Notes: generated by a model not told the origin, from the sequence alone. DNA of 64,000 bases from Sphingomonas sp. (GCF_019635515.1 NZ_JAHBZI010000002.1:686001-750000); one strand, 5' to 3'; counted from the first letter of the stretch, positions 11,742 to 21,166 are shown. Translations and numbers: made by a program.

Positions 11742-13334
11742 TTAGGGGGTAAATTCCCGCTCGCGATAGTCGAACCAGTCGAAATCGGCGTGGCGGCCGG
11801 CGCCGCTCATGTCCTGGCAGGCGATGCCGATGAACGCGCCGGTGAAATTGGGCTGGCCCGGCGCGCTGGCTTCGTCGGAGAGGATCGAGGCGTCGAACTG
11901 TCCGGGGAGCCAGCGCCATTCGCCGTCCGTGCGCCAGGCGAAGCGGAGGCGTTCGTAATCGACCTCGCAGCGCAATTCGATGCGGCCTGTGGGGATCGCG
12001 ACGGGCGTGGTGAAGGCGTCGGCCTGCGGGCTGTCGGGGAGGGCGGACATCACGCGGAGGTGGCGGCCGATCTCTTCGTCATGGCTGACATGGAGGTAGT
12101 GGAATTTGGCGGCGTTGTAATAGGCGACGAGGCCGGCGGCCTGCTGGAAATGCAGCGGTTCGAAGTCCATCGCGGTGGTCGCGGTATAGCAGAACGCCTG
12201 TTGGCGACGGGCGACCAGCGACTGGACGAACAGGCTGCCGATCGTCTCGCGGCCATGGAGGCGGAGATGGCCGGGGCGGGCGGACAGGCTGAAGATCCGG
12301 CCGGGCTCGGGGGTGCGGAGCCATTGGAAATCGATCGGCAGCTCCGGCCGGTCGAACTCGTCGCGCTGGTGGGTATCGGCCTTGGGTGCGGCTTCGACGC
12401 TAGGCAGCCCCGAGCCGTCGAGGGTGTAGAGCCAGCCGTCATCATCCCAGCGCATGCGCTGGAGCGCGGTCTCGCGGCCCAGCACGCAGCGGCCGCGATT
12501 GGGCAGCGGTCGGCCGCATAGATAGGCCAGATAGGGTGTCCCGTCGGGTGTCTCGACCAGATCGGCATGGCCGGCGCGCTGGAGGGGCGCGTCGGGGCGG
12601 GTCCGCGCGCTGAGGATATAGGTGTCGGGATGGAGCTCGTAGGGGCCGGTCAGCGCACGCGCGCGGGCCATGGTCACGGCGTGGTTCCAGCCGGTGCCGC
12701 CCTCGGCGGTGAGCAGGTAATAATAGCCGCCGCGCCGATAGAGGTGCGGGGCCTCGGTGAGCCCGAGCGGCGTGCCGGGGAAGATGTTGACGCGCTCGCC
12801 GATCAGCTTTTGCTCGGCGGGGCTGTATTCCTGGAGGACGATGCCGGCGAAGCGGTTGCGGCCGGGGCGGTGGTCCCAGAGCTGGTTGACCAGATATTTG
12901 CGGCCGTCTTCGTCATGGAATAGCGAGGGATCGAAGCCCGAGCTGTTGAGGTGGATCGGATCGGACCAGTCGCCGTCCACGGTGTCGCAGGTGACGAGGT
13001 AATTGTGGAAGTCGCGGAGTGATGCCCCCGATGCGCCGCCGGTGGTGGTGCGGCCATAGCGCTTCACATCGGTGTAGATGAGGTGGAAGCGCTCGCCGTC
13101 ATGGCTCAGGCACGGCGCCCATACCCCGCAGCTATCGGGGTCGCCGCGCATGTCGAGCTGGCTGGCGCGGTTGAGGGGTCTTGCGATCAGCGTCCAGTTC
13201 TCGAGATCGCGGCTGTGATGGATCTGGACGCCGGGAAACCATTCGAAGGTCGAAGTGGCGATGTAATAATCCTCGCCGACGCGCACGATCGAGGGATCGG
13301 GATTGAAGCCGGGAAGGATCGGATTGCGGATCAT
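11742..13334 (-). CDS. glycoside hydrolase family 43 (xylosidase/arabinosidase type)
   Basis: Cleaves xylose- or arabinose-containing oligosaccharides, probably in the cytoplasm because no signal peptide is seen. The 530-residue length matches two-domain GH43 beta-xylosidases. The catalytic base is in NPDPSIVRVGEDYYIATST (Asp), the pKa-tuning Asp in SGFDPSLFHDEDGRKYLVN, and the acid Glu in LTEAPHLYRRGGYYYLL. A C-terminal beta-sandwich (from about residue 325) includes the RQQAFCYTATTAMDFEP strand typical of the family. The ATG overlaps the transporter stop (ATGA), so import and hydrolysis are coupled. Exact specificity cannot be read. Confidence 0.9.
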   Translation of the reverse strand: MIRNPILPGFNPDPSIVRVGEDYYIATSTFEWFPGVQIHHSRDLENWTLIARPLNRASQLDMRGDPDSCGVWAPCLSHDGERFHLIYTDVKRYGRTTTGGASGASLRDFHNYLVTCDTVDGDWSDPIHLNSSGFDPSLFHDEDGRKYLVNQLWDHRPGRNRFAGIVLQEYSPAEQKLIGERVNIFPGTPLGLTEAPHLYRRGGYYYLLTAEGGTGWNHAVTMARARALTGPYELHPDTYILSARTRPDAPLQRAGHADLVETPDGTPYLAYLCGRPLPNRGRCVLGRETALQRMRWDDDGWLYTLDGSGLPSVEAAPKADTHQRDEFDRPELPIDFQWLRTPEPGRIFSLSARPGHLRLHGRETIGSLFVQSLVARRQQAFCYTATTAMDFEPLHFQQAAGLVAYYNAAKFHYLHVSHDEEIGRHLRVMSALPDSPQADAFTTPVAIPTGRIELRCEVDYERLRFAWRTDGEWRWLPGQFDASILSDEASAPGQPNFTGAFIGIACQDMSGAGRHADFDWFDYREREFTP

Positions 13335-14761
13335 GCGGCTTTCCGGGCGCGAAGTTCGATGGCCAGGCCCAGCACGAGCAGCAGCAATCCGAAGCCGAAG
13401 CCGACATAGCCCGCCACCCCGACCGTGCCGATGCCGTGCCAGCCGAGATAGGCCGCGGTCGCGCCGCCGAGCACGATCGGGATGATGCCGCTCTCGCGTT
13501 GCGCCACGCCGGGCTTGACCACCATCGTCCACAGGATCGCGGCGGCGATCAGGTCCATCACCGCCAGCGCGACGAAGAAGGGCGTGTAGCCGATCTGCGT
13601 AACCAGCGCGCCGATCAGCAGCGTGAAGATCATCACGCCAAGGTTCGCCATCGTCCCGGCCATGCCGGCGACGGTGCCCATCTCGTTCTTGCGGAACAGA
13701 TCGGTGGCGAGGGTGATGCAGGTGACCGACAGCGTCTGGTGCGCGAAGGCGCCGATGCTGAGCAGGGCCACCGCCATATACGGGCTGGTGACGCTGCCGA
13801 CGAAAAGCATGCTGGTCATCAGCGCCGCGCCGAGGGTGAAGGTCCAGCGGCGGGCGTCGATCAGGGCGATGCCGCGGCGCTCGAGCCAGACCACCACTGC
13901 CGGGCCGAACAGGCAGCCGAGATCGGCGGCGATGAAGGGCAGGATCACCGCGATCGCGAGCTCCTTGAGGTCGAAGCCACGAACCTCGCTGAGATAGAGC
14001 GGCAGCCAGAAGGTCAGCGTCGCCCAAGTCGGGTCGGCGAGGAAGCGGGGCAAGGCGATGCCCCAGAAATTGCGGCGGCCGAGCAGCGACAGCACCGGCG
14101 GCTTGTCGCCCGCCGCCTGGATATGCGCTTCCTGACCAGATTGGATCAGCTTCAGTTCCTCGGGCGAAAGCTCGGGATGCGCTTCGGGCGCGCGATAGTA
14201 ACGCAGCCACAGCAGCACCCACAGCAACGCCAGACCGGCGGCGATGTAGAAGGCGGCGCGCCAGTCCCACCATACGATCGAGATCGCGACCAGCGGCCCG
14301 GCCAGCGCGATCCCCGCCGAGGCGCCGAGATTGTAGATGCCGCCGGCGAAGCCGCGCTCCTTCGCCGGAAACCATTCGGAGACGACCTTGAGGCCCAGCG
14401 TGTGCGAGGTGCCTTCGGCGAAGCCCAGGGCGCCGCGCAGCGCCGCCAGTCCCTGCCAATTGACCACCCAGCCATGCGCCGCGATCAGCACCGCCCAGGC
14501 GGTGGCGAAGATCGCCATGCCGGTGCGCAGGCCGATGCGGTCGAGAATATAGCCGACCACCGGCTGCATCATGATGAAGCCCTGAAACACGCCGGTGACC
14601 CAGCTATATTGCTCCTTGGTCATCGGCACGTCTGCCTTGAAGGCGTCGGTGGCGACGGCGACGCCGAGGGTCTGGCGGACAAGATAGTTGATGATCGTGC
14701 CGAGCATCACGATGGCGATGATCCACCAGCGGAGTGCCCGCGTGCGTTGCCAGAAGGTCAT
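13331..14761 (-). CDS. MFS transporter, hexuronate/anion:cation symporter type
   Basis: A 476-residue, 12-helix major facilitator. It opens RWWIIAIVMLGTIINYLVRQTLGVA and has the D-R-x-G-x-R loop (LDRIGLRTGM) after helix 2, as in ExuT-type sugar-acid transporters. The start at 14761 is at the first helix. A LacI-type palindrome 29 nt upstream and the GH43 gene overlapping its end point to uptake of uronic acid- or xylose-containing breakdown products. Substrate is inferred from context. Confidence 0.85.
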   Translation of the reverse strand: MTFWQRTRALRWWIIAIVMLGTIINYLVRQTLGVAVATDAFKADVPMTKEQYSWVTGVFQGFIMMQPVVGYILDRIGLRTGMAIFATAWAVLIAAHGWVVNWQGLAALRGALGFAEGTSHTLGLKVVSEWFPAKERGFAGGIYNLGASAGIALAGPLVAISIVWWDWRAAFYIAAGLALLWVLLWLRYYRAPEAHPELSPEELKLIQSGQEAHIQAAGDKPPVLSLLGRRNFWGIALPRFLADPTWATLTFWLPLYLSEVRGFDLKELAIAVILPFIAADLGCLFGPAVVVWLERRGIALIDARRWTFTLGAALMTSMLFVGSVTSPYMAVALLSIGAFAHQTLSVTCITLATDLFRKNEMGTVAGMAGTMANLGVMIFTLLIGALVTQIGYTPFFVALAVMDLIAAAILWTMVVKPGVAQRESGIIPIVLGGATAAYLGWHGIGTVGVAGYVGFGFGLLLLVLGLAIELRARKAA

Positions 14762-14789
14762 GGCCTCTCCCCTCGGACGTCTTTGGTCC

Positions 14790-14801
14790 GTTAGCGCTAA
14801 C
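14790..14801. promoter_or_regulatory. LacI-type operator palindrome
   Basis: GTTAGCGCTAAC is a perfect 12-bp palindrome with the central CG step typical of LacI/GalR operators, and it resembles sugar-catabolic operators described in alphaproteobacteria. It lies 29 nt before the transporter start, well placed to repress the transporter-GH43 operon. No LacI gene is in the window. Confidence 0.6.
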
Positions 14802-14856
14802 AGTGCGGGGAAGCGGCGCGGAGGGCAAGGGGAATTGTCGGCGTTTGCGTCCGACC

Positions 14857-15140
14857 TTGTCATCCCGGACTTGTTCCGGGATCCATCGTGCCGCGCGCGA
14901 TGGCCTGGAACCGCTCGCTTCATATCAAGCCGCCTGGTGGGCCCAGGAACAAGTCGGTGCTTATCCCGCTCGAACATGTGCGGTTCCCCGGCGGAGGCCG
15001 GGGCCCAGTTGGGGGACGGATATTGGCGAGTGCAGCACTTCGTTACGGCGACCTCTCCACCTGGGCCCCGGCCTTCGCCGGGGAACCACAGGAGACACAT
15101 GCTCGAATGGGATAAATACTGAACAAGTTCGGGGTGACAA
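14857..15140. repeat. nested set of three inverted repeats
   Basis: This otherwise gene-free stretch between the transporter and ada is built of concentric inverted repeats. The outer pair is TTGTCATCCCGGACTTGTTC (14857-14876) against 15121-15140. The middle pair is around CTTATCCCGCTCGAACATGTG (about 14960-14980) against 15096-15116, imperfect. The inner pair is GTTCCCCGGC...GCCGGGGCCCAG (14983-15008) against 15061-15086. No convincing coding frame is seen. It looks like successive insertion of repeats into repeats, or a large fold-back element. Confidence 0.65.
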
Positions 15141-15212
15141 TTTGCGTTGCGAATGATGTTTGAACGCAAAGCGCGGGATGCCGCGCTTCCACCGCGCGCC
15201 TATATCCCTCCC

Positions 15213-16250
15213 ATGAGCAACGACCCCATCAGCGACGATATCGCCTGGGCGGCCTTCGAGGCGCGTGACCGCGGCTTTGACGGGCGGGTGATCGGGGCGG
15301 TGACCACCACCGGCATTTACTGCAAGCCGAGCTGCCCGGCGCGGCGCCCGAAGCGCGAGCATGTCGTGTTTTACGCCGATGCCGAAGCGGCGCGTGCAGC
15401 CGGCTACCGCGCCTGCATGCGCTGCAAGCCCGACGAGGTCGGGCGCGACCGGATCGCGGTGGCGCGGGCAGTGGCGCTGATCGAGGCGGCGGAGGAGAGC
15501 GTGTCGCTCGATGAAGTCGCGGCGGCGGTCGGTTATGCGCCGCACCATTTCCACCGGCTGTTCAAGCGCGCGACCGGCGTGACCCCGGCGGCCTATGCGC
15601 GCGGGATAAAGGCGCGGCGCGCGGCGCGGGCGCTGGCCAGCGAGGAGCGCGTTACCGATGCGATCTACGAGGCCGGCTATTCGGCGCCGAGCCGTTTCTA
15701 CGAGACCGCCAATGCCCGGCTGGGGATGACTCCGAGCGTATGGAAACGCGGCGGGGCCGGGGTGACGATCCGCTGGACCGTCGCCGAGACCAGCCTTGGC
15801 CCGCTGCTGATCGCGGCGACCGACAAGGGGCTGTGCCGGGTCGCGTTCGATGAGGACAGCTTGAGCCTGGCGCGGCGCTTTCCGGCGGCCGAGATCGTGG
15901 CCGGCGGCGCGGCGCTGGCGGCGCTCGCGGCCCGGGTGGTGTCCGAGGTCGAATCGCCCGGGCGCGATACCGATCTGCCGGTCGATGTGCAGGGCACGGC
16001 GTTTCAGGAAGCGGTGTGGAATGCGCTCAGGGCGATCCCGGCGGGCGAGACGCTCAGCTATGCGCAGCTGGCGGCGGCGGCGGGCAATCCAGGCGCGGTG
16101 CGCGCGGCGGGAACCGCGTGTGGGACCAATCCAGTAGCTGTGGTGGTGCCATGCCACCGGGTGCAACGGGCGGATGGCGGCATCGGCGGCTATGCCTGGG
16201 GCCCAGACCGCAAACGGGCGCTGCTAAAGCGCGAAGGTGTGGAGGACTGA
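15213..16250 (+). CDS. ada: bifunctional Ada: methylphosphotriester/O6-methylguanine methyltransferase and regulator
   Basis: Adaptive response protein for DNA alkylation damage. Of 345 residues, ~10-85 form the Ada zinc domain, with Cys ligands in YCKPSCPAR and RACMRCKPDE; the first Cys accepts methyl from phosphotriesters. Residues ~90-175 are an AraC-type DNA-binding domain (SLDEVAAAVGYAPHHFHRLFK). Residues ~185-343 are the O6-methylguanine methyltransferase with the acceptor Cys in VVVPCHRV. All key residues are intact. The start at 15213 (MSNDPI) places the zinc domain normally; a longer frame from 15147 runs into repeat DNA. No clear ribosome-binding site is visible. Confidence 0.93.
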   Translation: MSNDPISDDIAWAAFEARDRGFDGRVIGAVTTTGIYCKPSCPARRPKREHVVFYADAEAARAAGYRACMRCKPDEVGRDRIAVARAVALIEAAEESVSLDEVAAAVGYAPHHFHRLFKRATGVTPAAYARGIKARRAARALASEERVTDAIYEAGYSAPSRFYETANARLGMTPSVWKRGGAGVTIRWTVAETSLGPLLIAATDKGLCRVAFDEDSLSLARRFPAAEIVAGGAALAALAARVVSEVESPGRDTDLPVDVQGTAFQEAVWNALRAIPAGETLSYAQLAAAAGNPGAVRAAGTACGTNPVAVVVPCHRVQRADGGIGGYAWGPDRKRALLKREGVED

Positions 16251-16255
16251 AAAAT

Positions 16256-16378
16256 CCTCTCCCTTTCGGGAGAGGAGAGCCGCGTAGCGGCGAAGGTGAG
16301 GGTTAGGTCGAAACGATCAGTTACCAGCCGTTTCGACCTAACCCTCACCCCGACCCTCTCCCAAGGGGAGAGGGAGAA
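16256..16378. repeat. long inverted repeat between convergent genes
   Basis: GGTGAGGGTTAGGTCGAAACG (16295-16315) is repeated in exact inversion at 16329-16349 around a 13-nt loop. Outside it, CTCTCCC...GGGAGAG-type arms pair less perfectly (16258-16275 and 16354-16376). The region separates the ends of ada and the protease gene and would form a strong hairpin in either transcript. Probably a repeat serving as a terminator. Confidence 0.65.
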
Positions 16379-16383
16379 GAGAG

Positions 16384-17919
16384 TTACTTCACGGCCGGCG
16401 GACCCTCGGCGCCCGCAGTGCAGCGATACACCAGCTTCTCGTTATAGACCGCTGGCAGCGCGGCGCGGATCGCCTGTTGCTGGGTGGCCAGCTCGGCGCG
16501 CTTGGCCTGGTCCGGCGAGCAGGTCTTGAGCGGCACGCCCTTCCGCAGCCCGCGCGCCTTGGCCATCTGCTCGGACGACAGCAGATAGCGGGTGTGGGTA
16601 TAGGTGCTGGTGCCGGGATCATAGTCGAGCACCGAGACGGTCTGCTCCTGATCGGGGACGAGGATGCGCTGCCAGTGTCCGCTCGCCTCGGCATATTGGG
16701 TGCGGCCGTTGATGCAGCCGTCCTCGCCGAGATCGAGATCGACCTTGTCGGTGGCGGTGACGGTCACGCGGCTGCGCTCGGGCACCAGCGTGCAGACCAG
16801 GCGGCCTTTCGCGGCCTCGCCGGGCAGCGTGCCGCCGCCGAGCTTGGGGACCGGCATCACCTTGGATTCGTCGAAGCTCGGGCGGCTGAAGAACAAAGCG
16901 ATGGCGCCGAGCATCAATATGCCGCCGCCGGCCGCCACCCAGATCGCCTCGCGCTGGCGGTCGCGCGACAGCAACAGCCCGCCGCCGCCCAGCGCCAGCG
17001 CGCCGAAGACCAGCAGCAGGGCCGCGCCGGCCATATAATTCTCGCGCGTCGATTCGTTGCGGTTGCGCGCCTGGGCGATGGCGTCCTGGCGTTCGGACTC
17101 GGTCCTGGCGGCATTGCTGCGGGCCAGCGCCTCGGCATCGGCGCGCGCCTTTTCGTCGGCGTCGCGCTCCTGCGCCATCTGCTCCTCGACGCTGGTGCAC
17201 GGCACGGCGACCTGGCCGACCGGCTGTTTGGCTTCGGCGAGGAAGGCGGCCAGTTCCTTGCCCGAGATCGCGAAGGCGAAGGTCGCGTCGCCCTCGTCGG
17301 CGCGGGTGATCGCCGAATTGACCCCGAGCACGCGGCCGCAGCGATCGAGCAGCGGGCCGCCCGAATTGCCGCGGGCGATATTGGCGGTGTGAAGCAGCAC
17401 GCTCGTGCCCTGCAGCGTACGCATGCCGGCGAACCCGCCCTGCGAGCGCACCGGCGATTGCGGCCGGATGAAATCGCCCGCCGAGCGGACGGTCGCCATA
17501 TCGACATTGCCCGGATAGCCGAGCGCGAACAACGCCTCGCCGTCCGAAGGCGCGCCGGTGTAGAGCGTGAGCGCGGGCAGGCGGGCGCCGGTGAACTCGA
17601 TCAGCGCGAGATCGCGACTGGTGTCGATCTTGATCAGCTTGCCCTGGAACGACTTGTCGCCCTCGCTCGGCACGACGCCGATCACGACATTGTCGGGATA
17701 GCGTTGCGCGAGATCGACGACGTGCGCGTTGGTGACGATCCGGTTGGGCGCGACCGCGAAGCCGCTGCCATGACCGAAGCCGACCACCTCGTCGCCGACC
17801 ACCGCGATGGTGACGATGCGGACGACGCCGCGGCCCGAGGCCGAGATATCGTCGGCGCGCGCGGGGGAGGCGCCCCAGACCAGCACCAGCGCCACCAGCA
17901 TCAGCAACCGCCGCATCAT
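16384..17919 (-). CDS. secreted trypsin-like serine protease with two membrane segments
   Basis: The 511-residue product starts with a signal peptide ending ASPARA. A trypsin/DegP-type domain follows (~25-240) with the complete triad: His in NAHVV, Asp in RDLALIE and Ser in RGNSGGPLL. After a charged, coiled-coil-like stretch (~245-295, rich in Glu, Arg, Ala) come two transmembrane segments (~297-318 and ~324-342). A C-terminal domain of about 165 residues, with several cysteines, follows. There is no PDZ domain, so it is not a standard DegP. Function is unknown; it probably works in the periplasm, tethered to the membrane. Confidence 0.82.
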   Translation of the reverse strand: MMRRLLMLVALVLVWGASPARADDISASGRGVVRIVTIAVVGDEVVGFGHGSGFAVAPNRIVTNAHVVDLAQRYPDNVVIGVVPSEGDKSFQGKLIKIDTSRDLALIEFTGARLPALTLYTGAPSDGEALFALGYPGNVDMATVRSAGDFIRPQSPVRSQGGFAGMRTLQGTSVLLHTANIARGNSGGPLLDRCGRVLGVNSAITRADEGDATFAFAISGKELAAFLAEAKQPVGQVAVPCTSVEEQMAQERDADEKARADAEALARSNAARTESERQDAIAQARNRNESTRENYMAGAALLLVFGALALGGGGLLLSRDRQREAIWVAAGGGILMLGAIALFFSRPSFDESKVMPVPKLGGGTLPGEAAKGRLVCTLVPERSRVTVTATDKVDLDLGEDGCINGRTQYAEASGHWQRILVPDQEQTVSVLDYDPGTSTYTHTRYLLSSEQMAKARGLRKGVPLKTCSPDQAKRAELATQQQAIRAALPAVYNEKLVYRCTAGAEGPPAVK

Positions 17920-17995
17920 AACTCCGCCCTACGCAAAATCGAGGCGCAGAGCTTTCGGGCAAAACCGCGCGCCGTTCAAGCGCCCGTGGCTATTG

Positions 17996-19558
17996 TCATT
18001 GGGCGCCGTCTTCCGCCGGCTTGCCGGCCTTTTCCAGCAAGCGATTCAGCATCTCACGCGCAGTCTCGTGCGTCGCAATGCCGGCCAGTGCCTGCTTCTC
18101 GCGCGCCTTGTCTTCCTTTTCCCGTTCGGCATCCGTTTTTGTCTTGTCGGGCAATTGCAGCGCAGCGACCCGGATCGTGTTGATCGCATCCTGGATCATG
18201 CCGCGCTGTTCATAGTCCTTAGCGAGCTGGTAGCGCAGCTCGTCGTCCTGCGGCACGAGCTCGACCGCGCGAAACAGTCCTGCCTGGGCGCTGCGCGGCG
18301 GCGCCACGCCCTGGAGAACGAAGGTGTCGTAAAAGGCCTTGAAGACCTGAGGGTCGTCCTGGGTGAGCTTGGCGGCGGCGATGATCGGCGCCCGTGCGGC
18401 CGACCATGCGGCCGCGTCGGTCGATTTGGCAGCAACCAGTGCACGCGCTTTGCGGAGCCCATCGAAGGCCAGCGCCTTCGGATCGTTGGGAGCCACCGCG
18501 ATCCAGCGATCGACGGCGTCGTTCAGCTCGGCGTCGTTCCCGACCATATACGCGCCCTCGGCACGGAGTTGCAGCGCGAAGGGGTCGTTGGCAAACGGCG
18601 CGGCGTCGCGCCGGAGCCGCTCGAAAAAGCGTTCGCCGTCTGCCTTGGGAATGCCGGAGGACAGGCGAATGTCGTAGAGCATCAGCGCCTGACGTGCGGG
18701 CGAGAGCGACGATATTTCGACATCGCCGAGGCTGACCGGCTTGAAGGTGATCGCGCGGCCGGGAAGCGCGTTGCGCCGCTTGCTATAGGCCTGAAGCTCG
18801 TTGTCGAGCTTGTCGAGATCGCCGAAAGCCGTGGTCGCGGCTTCGGCGAAGGATTTGCCCTGGTTGATCAGCAGCAGGTATTTCTCCAGCTGACCATCGC
18901 GCTTCCCGCCGAAGTGCAGATAATGGGTAAGCAGCCACCCTTCGGCATAGAGGATGTGCACGTCTTCGCCGAGCGCGCTATAGTCGCGGGCCTCGAGCAG
19001 CTTGCGCACCGGATACCATTGCGTGGTGGCGAAGGAGATATAGCGGCTGGCCGAAGCGTCGCCCATCCGGACGGTCAGGCTGTTATCCTTGATGTCGGTG
19101 GTGCCGATGAAATCCGCAAACCCCTCGACATACCAGAGCGGATAGGTCGCATTGAAATACTGGAACATGAAATGATGGGTGAGCTCGTGGAAGAGCACCA
19201 GCCGCGACGAGAAGCCCTGGCCCGCATAGCTTTCGGTGCTGATCACCGTGTAGGGGCCGCGGGCGGTGGCGCTGTAATAGCCCGCGACTCCGCGGCTGGG
19301 ATGCGGCATGGTCTTCTGGACGGCGTCGAAGCTGTCGACGACGTAGATTTTCACCTTGATCGTCTTGGGCTCGTTCGCCAGTCCAGTCATCGCGCTTTGC
19401 GTCAGGTGGAGTTTCTCCAGGCGCATCGCCATCGCGCGCAGGCGTTCGTCACCGATCTCGCCATAGACGATAAAGTGGTTCGATTCCGCCTTCTTCCATT
19501 CGGCCTGCGCGACCGTCGGAAGCAGCAGCGCAAACGCCAGTATCATCTTGCGAAACAT
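17996..19558 (-). CDS. secreted HExxH peptidase-like protein with TPR-like C-terminus (copy 1)
   Basis: A 520-residue protein with a signal peptide (MFRKMILAFALLLPTVAQA). The N-terminal half contains HELTHHFMFQYF and, about 20 residues later, WYVEGFADF. This H-E-x-x-H plus downstream Glu layout matches gluzincin metallopeptidases. The C-terminal half is helical and repeat-like, similar to TPR. It opens with KKAESNHFIVYGE, a motif shared with the next gene. The start at 19558 has GGAGGA upstream. A close paralogue lies immediately upstream, so the two are a tandem duplication. Substrate unknown. Confidence 0.75.
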   Translation of the reverse strand: MFRKMILAFALLLPTVAQAEWKKAESNHFIVYGEIGDERLRAMAMRLEKLHLTQSAMTGLANEPKTIKVKIYVVDSFDAVQKTMPHPSRGVAGYYSATARGPYTVISTESYAGQGFSSRLVLFHELTHHFMFQYFNATYPLWYVEGFADFIGTTDIKDNSLTVRMGDASASRYISFATTQWYPVRKLLEARDYSALGEDVHILYAEGWLLTHYLHFGGKRDGQLEKYLLLINQGKSFAEAATTAFGDLDKLDNELQAYSKRRNALPGRAITFKPVSLGDVEISSLSPARQALMLYDIRLSSGIPKADGERFFERLRRDAAPFANDPFALQLRAEGAYMVGNDAELNDAVDRWIAVAPNDPKALAFDGLRKARALVAAKSTDAAAWSAARAPIIAAAKLTQDDPQVFKAFYDTFVLQGVAPPRSAQAGLFRAVELVPQDDELRYQLAKDYEQRGMIQDAINTIRVAALQLPDKTKTDAEREKEDKAREKQALAGIATHETAREMLNRLLEKAGKPAEDGAQ

Positions 19559-19633
19559 GTCGATTCCTCCCCCCCCCGTCGAGTCCGACCTGTATATCCT
19601 TTGGCCATGCCGCGGCAAGCGGCCCGGCGGACG

Positions 19634-21166
19634 TCACTTCGCGTCGGGCGTGTCGGTGTCGTCGGCCGGCTTGCCCTGAAGCTCGGCGAGCGCCGTCTCG
19701 GCCTTGCCGGCGTCGATCAGCGTGATCAGCTTCTGCGCGCGTTCGGCAAGTGCGGGAGAGTGCGGCTGGAAGGCGAGCGGGGCTAGCAGCACGCGTGCCG
19801 ACGGCGCCTGACCTTCGCGGAGATACAGCGCCGCCCCGAGGAAGCGCAGGCCGCGATCCTGCGGCGCGAGTTCGAGCGCGCGCACCAGACCGTTACGGGC
19901 GGCCTGACTCGGCGCCTCGCGCGCGTCGCCGAAGCTCAGATAATAGCGGATCAGCGGACGGGGGTTATCGGGATCGAGCCGATTGGCGGCGATGATCGTC
20001 TGGCGGATCGCGGCCCAGCGGGCCTTGTCCCGATCTCCGGACTTGCGCGCGGCGAGCGACTGGGCCTGCGCCTTGAACAGATAGCCGTCCATCGCCTTGG
20101 GATCGGCGGCGATGGCGCGGCTGGCCGCTGCCTCACCGCCGGCGAAATCGCCGGCGTCGAGCGCGGCGCCGGCGAGGACGATCTGCGCGGCGGCGTCGTT
20201 CGGATAGGGCTCGGCCGCCTTGCGGGCATCGGCATAGACCGCCGCCGCTTCCTTGGCGCCGACACCGGCCTTGGAGCGGATGCGGACCTTCATCATCGCC
20301 GCCTCGCCGGCGCCAAGCTCGCGGATCGAAACATCGCCGATCGCCAGCGGGCCGGGCAGGCGATTGATCGCGAACTTGCCGAGCTTGTAGCGCTCCAGCT
20401 CCCTGTCGAGCGCGCGCAGGTCGCCGAACGCGGCGGTTGCCGCCGTCATCGGCTCGGTGCCGGCATTGATCGCGGCGACATATTTGCCGAGCTGGCCGGC
20501 GCGCGCCGGTTGGCCGATCATCAGATAATGGGTGAGCAGCCAGCCGCGTCCGTACAGCGCGTCACGCTGCTCGCCCTTCAGCTTGAACCCGTCGGCGACA
20601 AGCAATTTGTCGATCGGCAGCAGATTGCCGCGCATCAGCCCGACGCCGCGATAGAGCGGCGCCTCGCCGAAGGTTATTCCGCCATCCTTGTTGAACAGGG
20701 CGGTGGCGTGGAATTCGGCGAAGCCTTCGATGAACCATGCCGGAAGCGCCGAATTGGGCCACATCGCGCTCATGAAATGGTGGCCATATTCATGGAGCAG
20801 GATCGCCAGCGGCTTGAGGGCGATGTCGCTACTGTCGCCAGTGGTGCGCGGGATCACCGCCAGCGAGTTGCCGGCGCGGGGCGAATAGAAACCCGCGACC
20901 ATCCGGTCGCCGATCAGGGCCGCGACATCGTCGCTATCGTCGACGACATAGACGGTGACCCGCGCCGAAGGGCCGACGGGTTCGTCGTGCAGACCACGCA
21001 GCACGCGCATGCCCTTGTCGAAGCGTTCGAGATGGGTGGCGAATTCGCGGAGCCGCTCGACGCTCTGCTGCGAATAGATCACGAAATGCGGAGTGCTCGC
21101 CTCGCGCCAATCGCCCTGCGCGGCCAGCGGCGTCAGCATGGCAAGCAATAGCAAGACGAAGCGCAT
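19634..21166 (-). CDS. secreted HExxH peptidase-like protein with TPR-like C-terminus (copy 2)
   Basis: A 510-residue paralogue of the downstream gene. It has a signal peptide (MRFVLLLLAMLTPLAAQ), the shared opening REASTPHFVIYSQ, the zinc motif HEYGHHFMSAMW and the third ligand region WFIEGFAEF. Both paralogues also share RGWLLTHYL/EGWLLTHYL. The C-terminal ~200 residues contain TPR-like helices (AEPYPNDAAAQIVLAGAALDAGDFAGG). The peptidase residues are intact in both copies. The start at 21166 directly precedes the signal peptide. Only 75 nt separate the genes, so a single transcript is likely. Confidence 0.75.
   Translation of the reverse strand: MRFVLLLLAMLTPLAAQGDWREASTPHFVIYSQQSVERLREFATHLERFDKGMRVLRGLHDEPVGPSARVTVYVVDDSDDVAALIGDRMVAGFYSPRAGNSLAVIPRTTGDSSDIALKPLAILLHEYGHHFMSAMWPNSALPAWFIEGFAEFHATALFNKDGGITFGEAPLYRGVGLMRGNLLPIDKLLVADGFKLKGEQRDALYGRGWLLTHYLMIGQPARAGQLGKYVAAINAGTEPMTAATAAFGDLRALDRELERYKLGKFAINRLPGPLAIGDVSIRELGAGEAAMMKVRIRSKAGVGAKEAAAVYADARKAAEPYPNDAAAQIVLAGAALDAGDFAGGEAAASRAIAADPKAMDGYLFKAQAQSLAARKSGDRDKARWAAIRQTIIAANRLDPDNPRPLIRYYLSFGDAREAPSQAARNGLVRALELAPQDRGLRFLGAALYLREGQAPSARVLLAPLAFQPHSPALAERAQKLITLIDAGKAETALAELQGKPADDTDTPDAK

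Noticed and set aside
14762..15212. Insertion sequence remnant
   Set aside because: Inverted repeats are present but no transposase frame or fragment could be read, so it is described only as nested repeats.
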